Shown: positions 37,530 through 46,310 of the stretch, one piece after another
How positions within the stretch are numbered: the stretch's first letter is position 1
How the letters are laid out: every line of letters starts with the position of its first letter
DNA from: Hafnia alvei
GTDB lineage: Bacteria; Pseudomonadota; Gammaproteobacteria; Enterobacterales; Enterobacteriaceae
DNA length: 46,310 bases
NCBI RefSeq assembly: GCF_900095695.1
Contig: NZ_FMIQ01000087.1
Location: 1 to 46,310 of the forward strand
Reading direction: 5' to 3'
The notes under the pieces: generated by a model
Told to the model about the DNA's origin: nothing
What the model saw: only the letters and a program-made list of their open reading frames with translations
Databases searched by the model: none
Translations under genes and position numbers: made by a program

Positions 37530-38426
37530 ATGAGCATTGTGCACAATATTGAAACGAAATGGCTATATGATTTTTTGACCTTGGAAGAGTGTCGAAATTT
37601 TTCTCAGGCCGCAGTGAAGCGCAATCTATCGCAGCCCGCTTTCAGCCGTCGGATTCGTTCTTTAGAACAGGCCGCTGGCGTCGAGTTATTCAACCGAGAA
37701 GTCTCTCCTTTACAGTTGACTGAACCCGGTAAGGTATTTCACTCGCAGGTACGCAATTTATTACAGCAGCTTGAAAGCAACCTCACCGAGCTGCGCGGCG
37801 GCAGCGATTTTATTGAACACAAAATCAAAATAGCGGCTGCGCATTCATTATCCTTAGGGCTACTGCCTTCCATCGTGAAACAAATGCCGAGTCGTTTTGC
37901 CTACGCGGTTGAAGCCATCGACGTGGACAGCGCGGTTAACACGCTGCGTGAAGGGAAAAGCGATTTTATATTTTCCTATCACGACGAGTATTTATTGCAG
38001 GCACCTTTCGCACATATTCGGTTATTCGAAGCCCAGCTGTTTCCAGTATGCGCCTGTGATGAACAGGGACAGCCACTTTACTCGTTGGAACAGCACGATT
38101 TTCCACTGCTAAATTACAGTCAAACGTCGTACATGGGACGTTTGGTCAATCGAATGCTGGCCAAAAATACGCATCTGAGTTTTCGTACCGTGTTTGTTTC
38201 ATCGATGAGCGAGCTATTAAAGCAGGTTGTGCTTGATGGTTCTGGAGTGGCATGGCTGCCAGATTGTTTAATTTCACCTGAGTTAGAGCAGGGGACATTG
38301 ATACGTCTGGACGAAGAGGCTCTGACGATTCCTATTTATGCTTACGCGTATCGAATGGATACGCGTATGAGCATGACCGCAGAGAGCTTTTGGCGCGATC
38401 TGAGAAAATTATTCCACACCGAGTAA
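37530..38426 (+). CDS. hypT: LysR-type regulator HypT (YjiE)
   Basis: This is a 298-residue LTTR closely following E. coli HypT: H-N-I-E-T-K-W-L-Y-D-F-L-T-L-E, HTH N-F-S-Q-A-A-V-K-R-N-L-S-Q-P-A-F-S-R-R, and the C-terminal A-Y-A-Y-R-M-D-T-R-M. HypT of E. coli responds to hypochlorite through Met oxidation. Here, as in E. coli, it adjoins iadA and may also regulate that cluster. The ATG at 37530 has AGGAA 8 bases upstream and matches the family start; ATGs at 37491 and 37500 lack support. Its 3' end overlaps the racemase gene by 18 bases. Confidence 0.92.
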   Translation: MSIVHNIETKWLYDFLTLEECRNFSQAAVKRNLSQPAFSRRIRSLEQAAGVELFNREVSPLQLTEPGKVFHSQVRNLLQQLESNLTELRGGSDFIEHKIKIAAAHSLSLGLLPSIVKQMPSRFAYAVEAIDVDSAVNTLREGKSDFIFSYHDEYLLQAPFAHIRLFEAQLFPVCACDEQGQPLYSLEQHDFPLLNYSQTSYMGRLVNRMLAKNTHLSFRTVFVSSMSELLKQVVLDGSGVAWLPDCLISPELEQGTLIRLDEEALTIPIYAYAYRMDTRMSMTAESFWRDLRKLFHTE

Positions 38427-39146
38427 TTCAGGGCGTTCAGGGGAAACCGTTTCTCCATTTTTTTCTTCGTACCAGCGGATCGCGGCCCTCACCAGTGCGG
38501 CGGTTGAGTCAATAAAGGTACAGTTAAACCGCGCTACCTCCGTATTGATAATCAACGGTATTTCCGTGCAGCCCATAATCAGCGTATCAACGCCGTGTTC
38601 AATCAACGCCTCAATCTGCGGGAATAACAGCGTCTGAGACAGCAAAAGATTGCCTGCTTTGTAGGCATAAATCGCCTGCATCACCGCGCACTGATGTTTC
38701 CCTTCAGGAACGAATAACGTTTTCCCCTGCTGCACCAGTTTGCGTTGGTAAAGTCCGGTAGCCAGCGTGGCGTCGGTTGCTAGCAATCCTACGGTTTGGC
38801 TGTGTTGGGGCAGTTCGGACAACGTGGCATCAAGAATATTAATCATCTCAACATGGGCGCTGTGCTGAAGGCGTTCAAACCAGTAGTGCGCGGTGTTACA
38901 GGGAATGACGATGCATTCGGCACCTGCGCTCTCGAGCATATGCAGATAGCGCTCAAGATAATCATAGGGCGAAGGGCCACCAGAAAGCAGACACGCGCTG
39001 CGGTCGGGAATATCCGGAATCGAGCAAGCGATAATCGGAATATGCTGCTGATCTTGCCCCACATGTCGAAAATGTACGAATTTACTCAGCATATCTGCCG
39101 TGGCGGCGGGGCCCATCCCGCCAAGAATACCTATCGTGTGCTGCAT
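38409..39146 (-). CDS. Aspartate/glutamate racemase family protein
   Basis: This is a 245-residue PLP-independent racemase. It begins T-I-G-I-L-G-G-M-G-P-A-A-T, with catalytic Cys in V-I-P-C-N-T-A-H and the second Cys in M-G-C-T-E-I-P-L-I. Asp racemases of this family interconvert L- and D-Asp (broad specificity in YgeA). I chose the ATG at 39146 (GAGG 8 bases upstream and family start). Its place beside iadA suggests recycling of D-Asp that arises with isoaspartate. It converges with hypT. Confidence 0.88.
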   Translation of the reverse strand: MQHTIGILGGMGPAATADMLSKFVHFRHVGQDQQHIPIIACSIPDIPDRSACLLSGGPSPYDYLERYLHMLESAGAECIVIPCNTAHYWFERLQHSAHVEMINILDATLSELPQHSQTVGLLATDATLATGLYQRKLVQQGKTLFVPEGKHQCAVMQAIYAYKAGNLLLSQTLLFPQIEALIEHGVDTLIMGCTEIPLIINTEVARFNCTFIDSTAALVRAAIRWYEEKNGETVSPERPELLGVE

Positions 39147-39491
39147 ACATTCAACCTCATTGACCATTTGCTTGTTCCACACACTATCAATCTGAACTTA
39201 AAAGGATAAATGCCGATTGCTTAGTCGTAATGCGCAAAACGCATAGGTAAATGAGCGCTGATAAAATGGTTATGAAAAATGATAATGAAGATTGGCGAGG
39301 GAAAGTTGAACATTGCTGGGTGTGATGTTTATTTTTTGTTACGTACAGCGTAAGGTGTGCGGCGAATCACAAGACAGCACCCATCTTGCGCTGCTCACTC
39401 AGCGTTACCGGTGCGCTAAATAATAAGAATTCATGCTGTTTGGTTCGGCGTGAGCAATGAACAAATGTTTGGCAGGAAATATGGGTGAAAT
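39147..39491. other. Intergenic region racemase-yfcA
   Basis: AT-rich, with divergent promoters expected for the racemase gene (leftward) and yfcA (rightward). I recognise no gene, repeat or terminator. Confidence 0.5.
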
Positions 39492-40304
39492 ATGATGGAT
39501 TTAATCAGTGGGCTGCCGGTAAGTCTTGAGCTATTGGGGATACTCTTTTTCGTCGCAATGCTGGCGGGTTTTATTGATTCTATTGCTGGAGGCGGTGGGT
39601 TATTAACCGTTCCCGCGCTGTTAGCCGTGGGCGTACCGCCTGCGCAGGCGCTAGCAACCAATAAGCTGCAATCGGTAGGCGGCTCGTTTTCTGCCAGCCT
39701 GTATTTTATTCGTCGCAAAGCCATCGATCTAAACGACCAGAAACTGGTGATTGCGTTGACCTTTATCGGGTCAATGATCGGCTCGATTTTGGTACAGAAT
39801 ATTCGGGCAGATATTCTGCGCCAACTGCTGCCGCTGCTGGTGGCGGGAATTGGCGTCTATTTTCTGCTCACGCCTCGATTAGGTGAATCAGACCGTCTGC
39901 GGCGGTTATCGTATATCCCGTTTGCCGTCGTGGCAGGCGGCTGTGTGGGCTTTTATGACGGCTTTTTTGGCCCTGGTGCGGGTTCGTTCTATGCGTTGGC
40001 TTATGTCACGCTATGCGGATTTAATCTCGCCAAATCTACGGCGCACGCCAAAGTCTTGAATTTTACTTCCAACGTGGCCGCGCTGATGTTTTTTATCATC
40101 GGTGGCAAAGTCATTTGGTCGATTGGCTTGGTAATGCTGGTAGGGCAGGTGATTGGTGCCAGAGCGGGTGCAAAAATGGTGCTCAGTAAAGGACAAAAGC
40201 TGATAAGGCCGATGATCGTTTTTGTGTCGTTAGCAATGACCTGTAAGCTGATGTATGACAACCATGGGCCAGAAATTATGCAATGGCTAGGCCATTGGTT
40301 CTGA
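39492..40304 (+). CDS. yfcA: TauE/SafE-family membrane transporter YfcA
   Basis: This is a 270-residue protein with about eight hydrophobic segments and the two family repeats (A-G-F-I-D-S-I-A-G-G-G-G and G-F-Y-D-G-F-F-G-P-G-A-G). It matches E. coli YfcA in length and motifs. The TauE/SafE family exports sulfite or organosulfonates; the substrate of YfcA is unproven. It has no partner in its operon. Confidence 0.93.
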   Translation: MMDLISGLPVSLELLGILFFVAMLAGFIDSIAGGGGLLTVPALLAVGVPPAQALATNKLQSVGGSFSASLYFIRRKAIDLNDQKLVIALTFIGSMIGSILVQNIRADILRQLLPLLVAGIGVYFLLTPRLGESDRLRRLSYIPFAVVAGGCVGFYDGFFGPGAGSFYALAYVTLCGFNLAKSTAHAKVLNFTSNVAALMFFIIGGKVIWSIGLVMLVGQVIGARAGAKMVLSKGQKLIRPMIVFVSLAMTCKLMYDNHGPEIMQWLGHWF

Positions 40305-40375
40305 ATAACCACACTTTATTTGCGTATTAACGCTATTGATAGTGCGCCTTTGCGGTGAGCGTGAGATAATTTCCT

Positions 40376-40503
<128 letters not shown>

Positions 40504-40561
40504 GTTAGCGGTATCGTTTCAACGATGCCGCTTTTTAATGATTTTTTTGTCGACGGCCATC

Positions 40562-41107
40562 ATGTCTCAAACTCACCATTTTCAGCAATTAATCGATCTG
40601 TTCAATCAGACCTTCAGTGACGACTATCAAACACAGCTTGTAGCCGGTGATGATGAGCCGATTTATCTACCTGCGGATGAAACATCACCTTTCCACCGTA
40701 TCGTTTTTGCCCATGGCTTTTACGCCAGCGCCCTGCATGAAATTTCTCACTGGTGTATTGCCGGTGAAGCGCGTCGTCAGCAGGTTGATTATGGTTATTG
40801 GTATTGCCCAGACGGTCGCGATGCTAAAACACAGTGTGAATTTGAAGTGGTAGAGATTAAACCGCAGGCGTTTGACTGGCTATTCTGCGAAGCGGCAGGT
40901 TATCCATTTAACGTCAGTTGCGACAATCTTGAGGGGGATTTCGATCCCGATCGCATCGCGTTTCAGCGAAAAGTGCGTGAGCAGGTTCTCTGGTATTTAG
41001 AAAACGGCATTCCAGAACGTCCAGCGCGCTTTATTCAAGCGTTACAATCGTTTTACAATACGCCAACGCTAACCGCTGATAGGTTCCCCTATCCGGAAGA
41101 TTTATAA
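40562..41107 (+). CDS. epmC: Elongation factor P hydroxylase EpmC (YfcM)
   Basis: This is a 181-residue protein following E. coli EpmC: D-D-E-P-I-Y-L-P-A-D, metal-site candidate H-G-F-Y-A-S-A-L-H-E-I-S-H-W, Y-W-Y-C-P-D-G-R-D-A, and G-I-P-E-R-P-A-R-F. It hydroxylates the beta-lysylated Lys of EF-P. The ATG at 40562 fits the family length (182); an upstream ATG at 40538 would add eight residues that homologues lack. Confidence 0.95.
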   Translation: MSQTHHFQQLIDLFNQTFSDDYQTQLVAGDDEPIYLPADETSPFHRIVFAHGFYASALHEISHWCIAGEARRQQVDYGYWYCPDGRDAKTQCEFEVVEIKPQAFDWLFCEAAGYPFNVSCDNLEGDFDPDRIAFQRKVREQVLWYLENGIPERPARFIQALQSFYNTPTLTADRFPYPEDL

Positions 41108-41125
41108 TAATCCCGAGGACCCACG

Positions 41126-41401
41126 ATGATCGCAGATTTTGAAACCCGCATTCTGGCGCTGATTGATGACATGGTTGAACACGCCAGTGATGACGAATTA
41201 TTTGCCGGAGGCTATCTGCGTGGGCATTTAACGTTGGCAGTGGCTGAATTGGAAGCTGAGGGCGAACATACGCCGGCGGCGCTCAATGACGCGGTTCAGC
41301 ACAGCTTGGACAAAGCCATTAAAGCCGGTGAGCTTTCCCCACCTGACCAGATTCTGGTGAACAATATGTGGGAATCGCTGTTTGCTAAGGTTTCTGGCTA
41401 A
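41126..41401 (+). CDS. yfcL: YfcL family protein of unknown function
   Basis: This is a 91-residue acidic protein matching E. coli YfcL ([31 protein letters not shown]). It follows epmC by 18 bases and is probably cotranscribed. The function is not established. Confidence 0.93.
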   Translation: MIADFETRILALIDDMVEHASDDELFAGGYLRGHLTLAVAELEAEGEHTPAALNDAVQHSLDKAIKAGELSPPDQILVNNMWESLFAKVSG

Positions 41402-41410
41402 ACCTCGGCA

Positions 41411-41511
41411 TACCCCCCTCTTACCCCTCCTTTTGCAAGGAGGGGGCGTTCGGTGCAAGTTGAAACCTGATCGGCTTCTCTCCCTGACAAGGGGGAGGTT
41501 GGGAGAGGGTA
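41411..41511. repeat. Inverted-repeat element between converging yfcL and mnmC
   Basis: Imperfect inverted ends (TACCCCCCTC at 41411 and GGGAGAGGGTA ending 41511) enclose an internal perfect hairpin CCCCTCC (41424-41430) / GGAGGGG (41439-41445) with loop TTTTGCAA. It could be a REP-like element and may also terminate yfcL transcription. Confidence 0.55.
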
Positions 41512-41531
41512 ATTACCGACGCATATCTTAA

Positions 41532-43550
41532 TTAAACCGCTTTTCCCTTTAATAATTTCCGCACCCACATTCTGTTCGGATTCAACGCATTCAATACGTC
41601 TTGCTCCAGCGGTATCGCTTCGCCATAAATTTGCGACGCGAGCACTTCAGCACATAGCGGAGCGCTGCATAAGCCACGTGAGCCGAGTCCACCAATCATA
41701 AATAAATCGGGATAAACCGGCGCTGAGATAACGGATTCAGGCGTGGATTTTTGCGCCATCAGATCCTGATAGTGCGCGAGCGTTGCTGCGTAGTTTGGAA
41801 CAGCGCCCACCATCGGCATGTGATCGCGAATGGCACAGCGCACGCCAACGCGTGCTTCGTTGCCGCTAATATCGACTTGGTTCGGCCATGCAACCTGAGG
41901 AAGGCATTTCAATAGGCGGTCACGATTTTCTTGCTGATCGGATGCAGAGAAATTCAGGTCGGTTTCATTGCGTTGATAGCTGGCACCAATGCAGTGATGT
42001 TGATTAGCGGGGTTCACCGGTGTTAGATATCCGTCGTAACACAGAACCTGCTTAAGCGGGCCTAAAACCGGATTGGTCGGAATGTGGCTCACCTGACCTC
42101 GTACCGCCGAAAGCGGCAGCGCCTCGGTTTGCATGAAATGATTTAAACGATGTCCGTTAGCCAAAACCACACAGCCGTGCTGTTTGATCTCGCTATTGCT
42201 GAATGCCAGCCGCCAACCATTTTCATCGTGTGCTAGCTCCGTGAGTTCGGCGTTAAAGCGGGTGACCAATCCTTGAGACTGAGCTAAATCAATCACGGCC
42301 TGTGTGAGCTGTGAAGGACAAAGCCAGCCACCGGCACCGTAGGTCACGCCATCATGAGGAATATCCAATCCTGCAAGCCGTGTTAGCGTAGCTGCGTCGC
42401 CTTGTTCGGCCAGCCACTGTGGCCAGTCAGTGGTGAGTATTTGCGTAATTTTATCGCTGCTTTTTTCATCCCAGCCCAGCTGGCTAACGCCGCACCATTG
42501 GTGATCGAACGTAAGGCCAATGCTTAACAATTCATCATATTGGCGACGCGCGAAGGCGAAGGCGCTGATGAAAAAGCGTTCTAACGGATTATTGCGGCCG
42601 TTAAGCAGCGGATAGAGAGCACCTTGGCGGTTACCCGATGCGCCAAGCGCAGGCTTCGGATCGGCGCAGTATAGCGTGACATGACTGCCGCGTTTGAGTA
42701 GCGCCAAGGCCGCTAGCGCGGAGGCGATACCGCCGCCGATGAGGGCAATGTCGTGGGTATTTTGCGCCTTGGGGCGATCAAACCACGGCGTTGGCGAAGA
42801 GGGTGATTCTCTCTCTGCACGGATCCCCGTCAGCATTTCACGTTTTTGACCAAAGCCTTTGACGCGCTGCACGTTGAAACCGGCCTCCTGTAAACCACGG
42901 CGCACAAAGCCTGCGGCGGTGAAGGTGGCAAACGTGCCGTCTTTTTTTGCTAGCTTGACCATGGTGTCAAACAGCTCAGGCGTCCACATATCTGGGTTTT
43001 TGGATGGAGCGAAGCCGTCTAAAAACCAGGCATTGATCTGTTGGTTGAGGCTGTGCGGCAAAGCGTGAATAAGCTCATTGACGTCGCCAAACCATAAATC
43101 AAGCGTGATCCGCCCATTGGCTAAAAATACGCGGTGACAACCGGGAAGTGCGGCTGGCCAAACAGCGCACAGCTGTTCACTGAAATGTTTTAATTCGGGC
43201 CAGCGTGCGTGAGCAGCGGCAAGATCGTCAGCCAGTAATGGATATTTTTCGAAGCTGACATAATGAAGATGCTTGAATGGGCTGTCAGGATGCTGTTGTT
43301 CAAAGGCATCAAAGGCTTGCCACAGGGTTAAAAAGTTAAGGCCGGTTCCAAACCCCGTCTCTGCCACGGTGAAAGTGCGCTCTTGTGCTTGTAGCCAGCG
43401 TTCTGCTAGATGATTACCCTGCAAGAATACGTAACGAGTTTCTGAAAGCCCGTCCTGATTGGAAAAATAAACATCATCAAACTGTTGCGAAACCGGTGTT
43501 CCCTGTTCATTCCAGCTTAATTTTGCATTCTGAATAATTGAATTGCTCAC
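41532..43550 (-). CDS. mnmC: Bifunctional tRNA 5-methylaminomethyl-2-thiouridine biosynthesis protein MnmC
   Basis: This is a 672-residue fusion. The N-terminal SAM methyltransferase (about 1-250) shows [11 protein letters not shown] and [12 protein letters not shown]. The C-terminal FAD oxidoreductase starts at [11 protein letters not shown] (about 268-278). It removes the carboxymethyl group of cmnm5U34 and methylates nm5U34 to mnm5U34. The length agrees with E. coli (668). Confidence 0.97.
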   Translation of the reverse strand: MSNSIIQNAKLSWNEQGTPVSQQFDDVYFSNQDGLSETRYVFLQGNHLAERWLQAQERTFTVAETGFGTGLNFLTLWQAFDAFEQQHPDSPFKHLHYVSFEKYPLLADDLAAAHARWPELKHFSEQLCAVWPAALPGCHRVFLANGRITLDLWFGDVNELIHALPHSLNQQINAWFLDGFAPSKNPDMWTPELFDTMVKLAKKDGTFATFTAAGFVRRGLQEAGFNVQRVKGFGQKREMLTGIRAERESPSSPTPWFDRPKAQNTHDIALIGGGIASALAALALLKRGSHVTLYCADPKPALGASGNRQGALYPLLNGRNNPLERFFISAFAFARRQYDELLSIGLTFDHQWCGVSQLGWDEKSSDKITQILTTDWPQWLAEQGDAATLTRLAGLDIPHDGVTYGAGGWLCPSQLTQAVIDLAQSQGLVTRFNAELTELAHDENGWRLAFSNSEIKQHGCVVLANGHRLNHFMQTEALPLSAVRGQVSHIPTNPVLGPLKQVLCYDGYLTPVNPANQHHCIGASYQRNETDLNFSASDQQENRDRLLKCLPQVAWPNQVDISGNEARVGVRCAIRDHMPMVGAVPNYAATLAHYQDLMAQKSTPESVISAPVYPDLFMIGGLGSRGLCSAPLCAEVLASQIYGEAIPLEQDVLNALNPNRMWVRKLLKGKAV

Positions 43551-43635
43551 GGGTTTTTACTCTAAATACAGATATAAAGGGATTTTAACGGTCTCGGACA
43601 GGGACGGCAAATATGCCTCTATCTGGTTCAACCAC

Positions 43636-43652
43636 ATCTGATCGGACTTGCT
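43636..43652 (+). promoter_or_regulatory. FadR activator box upstream of fabB
   Basis: ATCTGATCGGACTTGCT closely matches the FadR-activation site of E. coli fabB. FadR would activate unsaturated fatty acid synthesis here while repressing fadL and fadIJ. Confidence 0.7.
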
Positions 43653-43653
43653 C

Positions 43654-43671
43654 GGCGTACAAGTGTACGCT
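43654..43671 (+). promoter_or_regulatory. FabR-type palindrome upstream of fabB
   Basis: GCGTAC-AAGT-GTACGC (43655-43670) lies right after the FadR box, the same order as in E. coli fabB, where FabR binds a similar AGCGTAC-type palindrome to repress according to membrane unsaturation. Confidence 0.7.
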
Positions 43672-43723
43672 AAAGTGCGTCTCAAAATCCCGAATGAACA
43701 ATATCTGTGTAAGAGGTTAAGAC

Positions 43724-44938
43724 ATGAAACGTGCAGTAATTACTGGCTTGGGCGTTGTTTCCAGCATCGGTAACAACCAGCAGGAGGTTCTGGCGTCTCT
43801 GAAAGAAGGGCGTTCGGGTATCACCTTCGCGCCTGAACTTAAAGAGGCCGGTATGCGTAGCCACGTATGGGGCAACATCAAGCTGGATACCACCGGCATG
43901 ATTGACCGTAAAGTGATGCGCTTCATGAGTGATGCATCCATCTACGCTTACCTCTCCATGCAGGAAGCGATCAAAGATTCTGGTTTAGCCGATGATATGG
44001 TTTCTAACGACCGTACTGGCCTGATCGTCGGTTCCGGCGGTGGTTCTCCACGCAATCAGGTTGCAGGCGCTGACGGCATGCGTTCACGCGGTCTGCGTGG
44101 CGTGGGTCCATACATGGTGACCAAAGCAATGGGTTCTGGCGTGTCTGCTTGCTTGGCAACACCGTTCAAAATCCGTGGCGTTAACTATTCCATCAGCTCT
44201 GCGTGTGCGACTTCCGCTCACTGTATCGGTAACGCGGTAGAGATGATTCAACTAGGTAAACAAGACGTTGTGTTTGCTGGCGGCGGCGAAGAGCTGTGCT
44301 GGGAACTGGCTTGTGAATTTGATGCGATGGGCGCGTTGTCGACTCAGTACAACGAAACCCCTGATAAAGCATCACGTACTTATGACACCAAGCGTGACGG
44401 TTTCGTTATCTCTGGCGGCGGCGGTATCGTTGTGGTTGAAGAACTGGAACACGCTCTGGCACGTGGCGCACATATCTATGCTGAAATCGTTGGCTACGGC
44501 GCAACTTCAGACGGCTACGATATGGTTGCTCCATCAGGTGAAGGCGCAGCGCGCTGCATGCGTATGGCGATGAAAGATCTGGATGCACCAGTGGATTACC
44601 TGAACGTACACGGTACATCTACACCGGTGGGTGACGTGAAAGAGCTGGGTGCGATCCGTGAAGTCTTCGGCGACAACACCCCTGCGATTTCTTCAACTAA
44701 AGCCATGACCGGTCATGCTCTGGGTGCCGCTGGCGTTCACGAAGCTATCTACACTTTGCTGATGTTGGAACACGGCTTTGTAGCGCCAAGCATCAACATT
44801 GAAGAGCTGGACGAGCAGGCTCAGGGTATGAACATCGTGACTGAGCCAACTCAGCGCGATCTGAATACCGTGATGTCTAACAGCTTTGGCTTCGGTGGTA
44901 CTAACGCCACGCTGGTTATGAAAAAATTCCAGAAGTAA
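43724..44938 (+). CDS. fabB: 3-oxoacyl-ACP synthase I FabB
   Basis: This is a 404-residue condensing enzyme: nucleophile Cys161 in S-S-A-C-A-T-S-A-H, His in [10 protein letters not shown], and His in G-H-A-L-G-A-A-G. It is essential for elongation in unsaturated fatty acid synthesis. AAGAGG lies upstream of the ATG. Full length. Confidence 0.98.
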   Translation: MKRAVITGLGVVSSIGNNQQEVLASLKEGRSGITFAPELKEAGMRSHVWGNIKLDTTGMIDRKVMRFMSDASIYAYLSMQEAIKDSGLADDMVSNDRTGLIVGSGGGSPRNQVAGADGMRSRGLRGVGPYMVTKAMGSGVSACLATPFKIRGVNYSISSACATSAHCIGNAVEMIQLGKQDVVFAGGGEELCWELACEFDAMGALSTQYNETPDKASRTYDTKRDGFVISGGGGIVVVEELEHALARGAHIYAEIVGYGATSDGYDMVAPSGEGAARCMRMAMKDLDAPVDYLNVHGTSTPVGDVKELGAIREVFGDNTPAISSTKAMTGHALGAAGVHEAIYTLLMLEHGFVAPSINIEELDEQAQGMNIVTEPTQRDLNTVMSNSFGFGGTNATLVMKKFQK

Positions 44939-44956
44939 TTCATTTACTGATGGCAT

Positions 44957-44985
44957 AAAAAAACCCGCAAAATGCGGGTTTTTTG
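44957..44985. terminator. Bidirectional terminator after fabB
   Basis: ACCCGC (44963-44968) pairs with GCGGGT (44974-44979), flanked by A and T runs on both sides, between fabB and the converging lipoprotein gene. Confidence 0.85.
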
Positions 44986-45002
44986 TTTTTAGCGGGTTTG
45001 AT

Positions 45003-45224
45003 TTATTCTTTTTCAATCATCTGCGCAACGTCATTGGTATTGATCTGACGATTGACGCCGTCCTGATCCACGTAGCTTGTCATTCCTGTGTCTTTATCAA
45101 TTTTCGGTTTCCCCTGTGTGACGATCATCTCCCCTGATTTCGTCGACATCACATAATCACTTGAACAACCGGCTACCATCAAAACTGCTGCGCCGATACA
45201 GAGCATCGAAAGAATTTTTTTCAT
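45003..45224 (-). CDS. YgdI/YgdR-family small lipoprotein
   Basis: This is a 73-residue protein. The signal with lipobox M-V-A-G-C (Cys20) is followed by [11 protein letters not shown] and [14 protein letters not shown], the YgdI/YgdR (DUF903) pattern. The function is unknown; the family is an SH3-like small envelope lipoprotein. Asp is absent right after the Cys (S-S follows), so export to the outer membrane is likely. Confidence 0.85.
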   Translation of the reverse strand: MKKILSMLCIGAAVLMVAGCSSDYVMSTKSGEMIVTQGKPKIDKDTGMTSYVDQDGVNRQINTNDVAQMIEKE

Positions 45225-45439
45225 TTTATGTCATCCTTTTAGTAAGTCTTTTACAAGCATAGATCATAACAGGAGGTTGCAATGCGATTCGCCCGCAAAA
45301 ATGAAATAATCCTTACAAATCATGTCAAATGTGTCGCCAAGCCGACGTTTCATTAAGGCGAAAAACTATGGGCTCGCATTCAACCCACCCAGGATAGGAT
45401 TAACCTCTATGCGGATGGTATGAGGTAGGGGGCTAAACA

Positions 45440-45553
45440 ATGACACATATCGATAATCGGCTACGTATAGTCAGCCATATTTTGTGTTCCATCTACGATA
45501 TGACCTTCGGTAGCAACAGTAAAAAGATGAATTATATGACAGATGTTTATTAG
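45440..45553 (+). CDS. Candidate 37-residue small protein
   Basis: The ATG at 45440 is preceded by GTAGGGGG about 8 bases upstream, an unusually good ribosome-binding site. The frame starts M-T-H-I-D-N-R-L-R-I-V-S-H-I-L and ends at TAG 45551-45553. No family is recognised. It could be a real small protein or the truncated start of a lost gene. Confidence 0.3.
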   Translation: MTHIDNRLRIVSHILCSIYDMTFGSNSKKMNYMTDVY

Positions 45554-45694
45554 CCAAAGTTGATGATCTATAGCGCGGTAATAAAATAAATATTAGGTTT
45601 AATGTGAGTGTTTATATGACTCATGTCCGTGGTGTTTAGATTATTATGGGAATATTTTAATAAAGCATGAGTTGTGTGAAAGGATATATAGATT

Positions 45695-45829
45695 CTATAT
45701 ATCAATAAAGATTAAATTTTCAAAGACAAACACTAACATCACGACATGAGCAGCAATGAAGGCGGCACTGCGCAAGGTTAGCTGCTTAAAAAACAACTTA
45801 AGTAATAAGCTGGTTAAAATGATCATCAT
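45695..45829 (-). CDS. Candidate 44-residue hydrophobic small protein
   Basis: On the minus strand an ATG at 45829 with AGGG about 7 bases upstream opens a 44-codon frame with two hydrophobic segments (I-I-L-T-S-L-L-L and V-V-M-L-V-F-V-F) joined by a basic stretch (K-Q-L-T-L-R). It has the appearance of a small membrane protein or toxin, but I recognise no family, and AT-rich DNA often gives such frames by chance. Confidence 0.25.
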   Translation of the reverse strand: MMIILTSLLLKLFFKQLTLRSAAFIAAHVVMLVFVFENLIFIDI

Positions 45830-46151
45830 GGCATCCCTGTGATTAATAGTTCTAATATTTAAAATTAAAATAACAAGCGTTATTACTTTTACGTAGTTAC
45901 CTATTAATTATTTTTAAGCATTCTATCTATTACCCATACCCATACCCATGTTCAAGGTGTGGAATATAAATAAATAAGTATATTCTTAGCTAAATAAAAT
46001 AGAGCAAAATATTAGCGTGTAGAACCCTAAAGAATTTTACTCTGGGTATAGCGCTAGACGTTGGTTGAAGTGTTTGCGTTGGCAGTATTAAGTAGAGATA
46101 TGTGGTGCTATGGTGCGTCAATTTTAGATTTTAAACTTAGAGCATAAAGAA

Positions 46152-46179
46152 TAAGGCCGCAGAATAATCTGCGGCCTTA
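46152..46179. terminator. Hairpin terminator after asr
   Basis: TAAGGCCGCAGA (46152-46163) and TCTGCGGCCTTA (46168-46179) form a perfect 12-bp stem with an ATAA loop, 22 bases beyond the asr stop on the minus strand. Confidence 0.8.
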
Positions 46180-46200
46180 CTGATATCTAAACTTTTAAAC

Positions 46201-46310
46201 TTATGCTTTTGGTGCTGCAGCAGTAGCTGGCGCTGCTTTTTTGTGATGCTGAGCTTTTTTAGCGGCCTGAGCTTTCTGAGCTACCGGTGCTGCTTTTTTG
46301 TGATGCTGAG
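46201..46310 (-). CDS. asr: Acid shock protein Asr, C-terminal part (runs off the window)
   Basis: The minus strand reads Q-H-H-K-K-A-A-P-V-A-Q-K-A-Q-A-A-K-K, then Q-H-H-K-K-A-A-P again, ending P-K-A at a TAA (46203-46201). This Lys/Ala/His/Gln repeat is typical of Asr, a periplasmic intrinsically disordered protein induced by acid. The repeat unit is 57 bp (19 residues): the same 22 bases occur at 46232-46253 and 46289-46310. The 5' part lies beyond the right edge. Confidence 0.9.
   Translation of the reverse strand, partial: QHHKKAAPVAQKAQAAKKAQHHKKAAPATAAAPKA

Larger units (their letters stand above)
45225..46150. other. AT-rich region between the lipoprotein gene and asr
   Basis: About 0.9 kb without a recognised gene. 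Two short frames with plausible ribosome-binding sites are listed separately. Short direct repeats occur (CCCATA repeated three times at about 45933-45950). It could hold a small RNA, but nothing in the sequence proves it. Confidence 0.5.

Noticed and set aside
37500-37544. Longer HypT N-terminus from the ATGs at 37491 or 37500
   Set aside because: These starts lack a good ribosome-binding site, and the family start fits the ATG at 37530.
41411-41511. CRISPR-like or tandem array
   Set aside because: The arms are inverted rather than direct repeats, and there are no regularly spaced units. No CRISPR array was seen anywhere in the window.

Overview
The window looks like an Enterobacterales chromosome. 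The backbone order argW, mlaA, fadL, yfcZ, fadI, fadJ, sixA, smrB, prmB, aroC, mepA, yfcA, epmC, yfcL, mnmC, fabB is the one known from Escherichia coli, but gene insertions and protein divergence point to another genus. A Hafnia-like organism (Hafniaceae) is my best guess, by inference only.

Layout. (1) 1-8383 is an accessory island at tRNA-Arg(CCT). It holds a wrecked immigration-control locus (a symE-like stub, a doubly truncated and frameshifted hsdM, and a broken dbpA piece), a three-gene amino-sugar scavenging group (RpiR/MurR-like regulator, OmpG-like porin, two-domain GH3/NagZ-like lipoprotein), an IS21 transposase remnant and a P4-type integrase reading away from the 3' end of the tRNA gene. 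(2) 8676-15565 is an unusual respiratory module. A GAF/degenerate-AAA+/Fis-HTH regulator, split by a frameshift, converges on a tightly coupled four-gene operon: an exported aromatic-amino-acid-lyase homologue without the MIO (Ala-Ser-Gly) triad, a Tat-exported fumarate-reductase-like flavoprotein, a tetraheme cytochrome c and a seven-heme cytochrome c fused to a membrane cytochrome b. (3) 15889-23088 is the complete cytochrome c maturation operon ccmABCDEFGHI, divergent from the module whose 11 c-hemes need it. (4) 23210-34833 is backbone: mlaA, fadL, yfcZ, fadIJ, sixA, smrB, prmB, aroC, mepA. (5) 35125-39146 is an inserted isoaspartyl-dipeptide cluster (yjiH, yjiG, iadA, hypT, plus an Asp/Glu racemase). 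(6) 39492-44938 is backbone again (yfcA, an ERIC-type repeat, epmC, yfcL, mnmC, fabB), followed by a small lipoprotein gene, a roughly 1 kb AT-rich stretch and the 3' end of asr.

How the genes work together. The main candidate for a new system is the 10221-15565 operon. I infer that the exported lyase eliminates the alpha-amine group of an amino acid or betaine to make an enoate in the periplasm, and that the flavoprotein reduces this enoate with quinol electrons passed through the cytochrome b/c protein and the tetraheme cytochrome. Because the lyase lacks the MIO triad but keeps the carboxylate-binding Arg, an ergothionase-like reaction (trimethylamine release from ergothioneine to give thiolurocanate) is my leading substrate hypothesis; urocanate and cinnamate chemistry are alternatives. 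The fatty-acid genes (fadL, fadIJ, fabB) carry recognisable FadR boxes, and fabB also has a FabR-like palindrome.

Caution: several inactivating frameshifts (hsdM twice, dbpA, the regulator) are single-base events, three of them in homopolymers or short repeats, so assembly error has to be excluded before calling all of them real pseudogenes.
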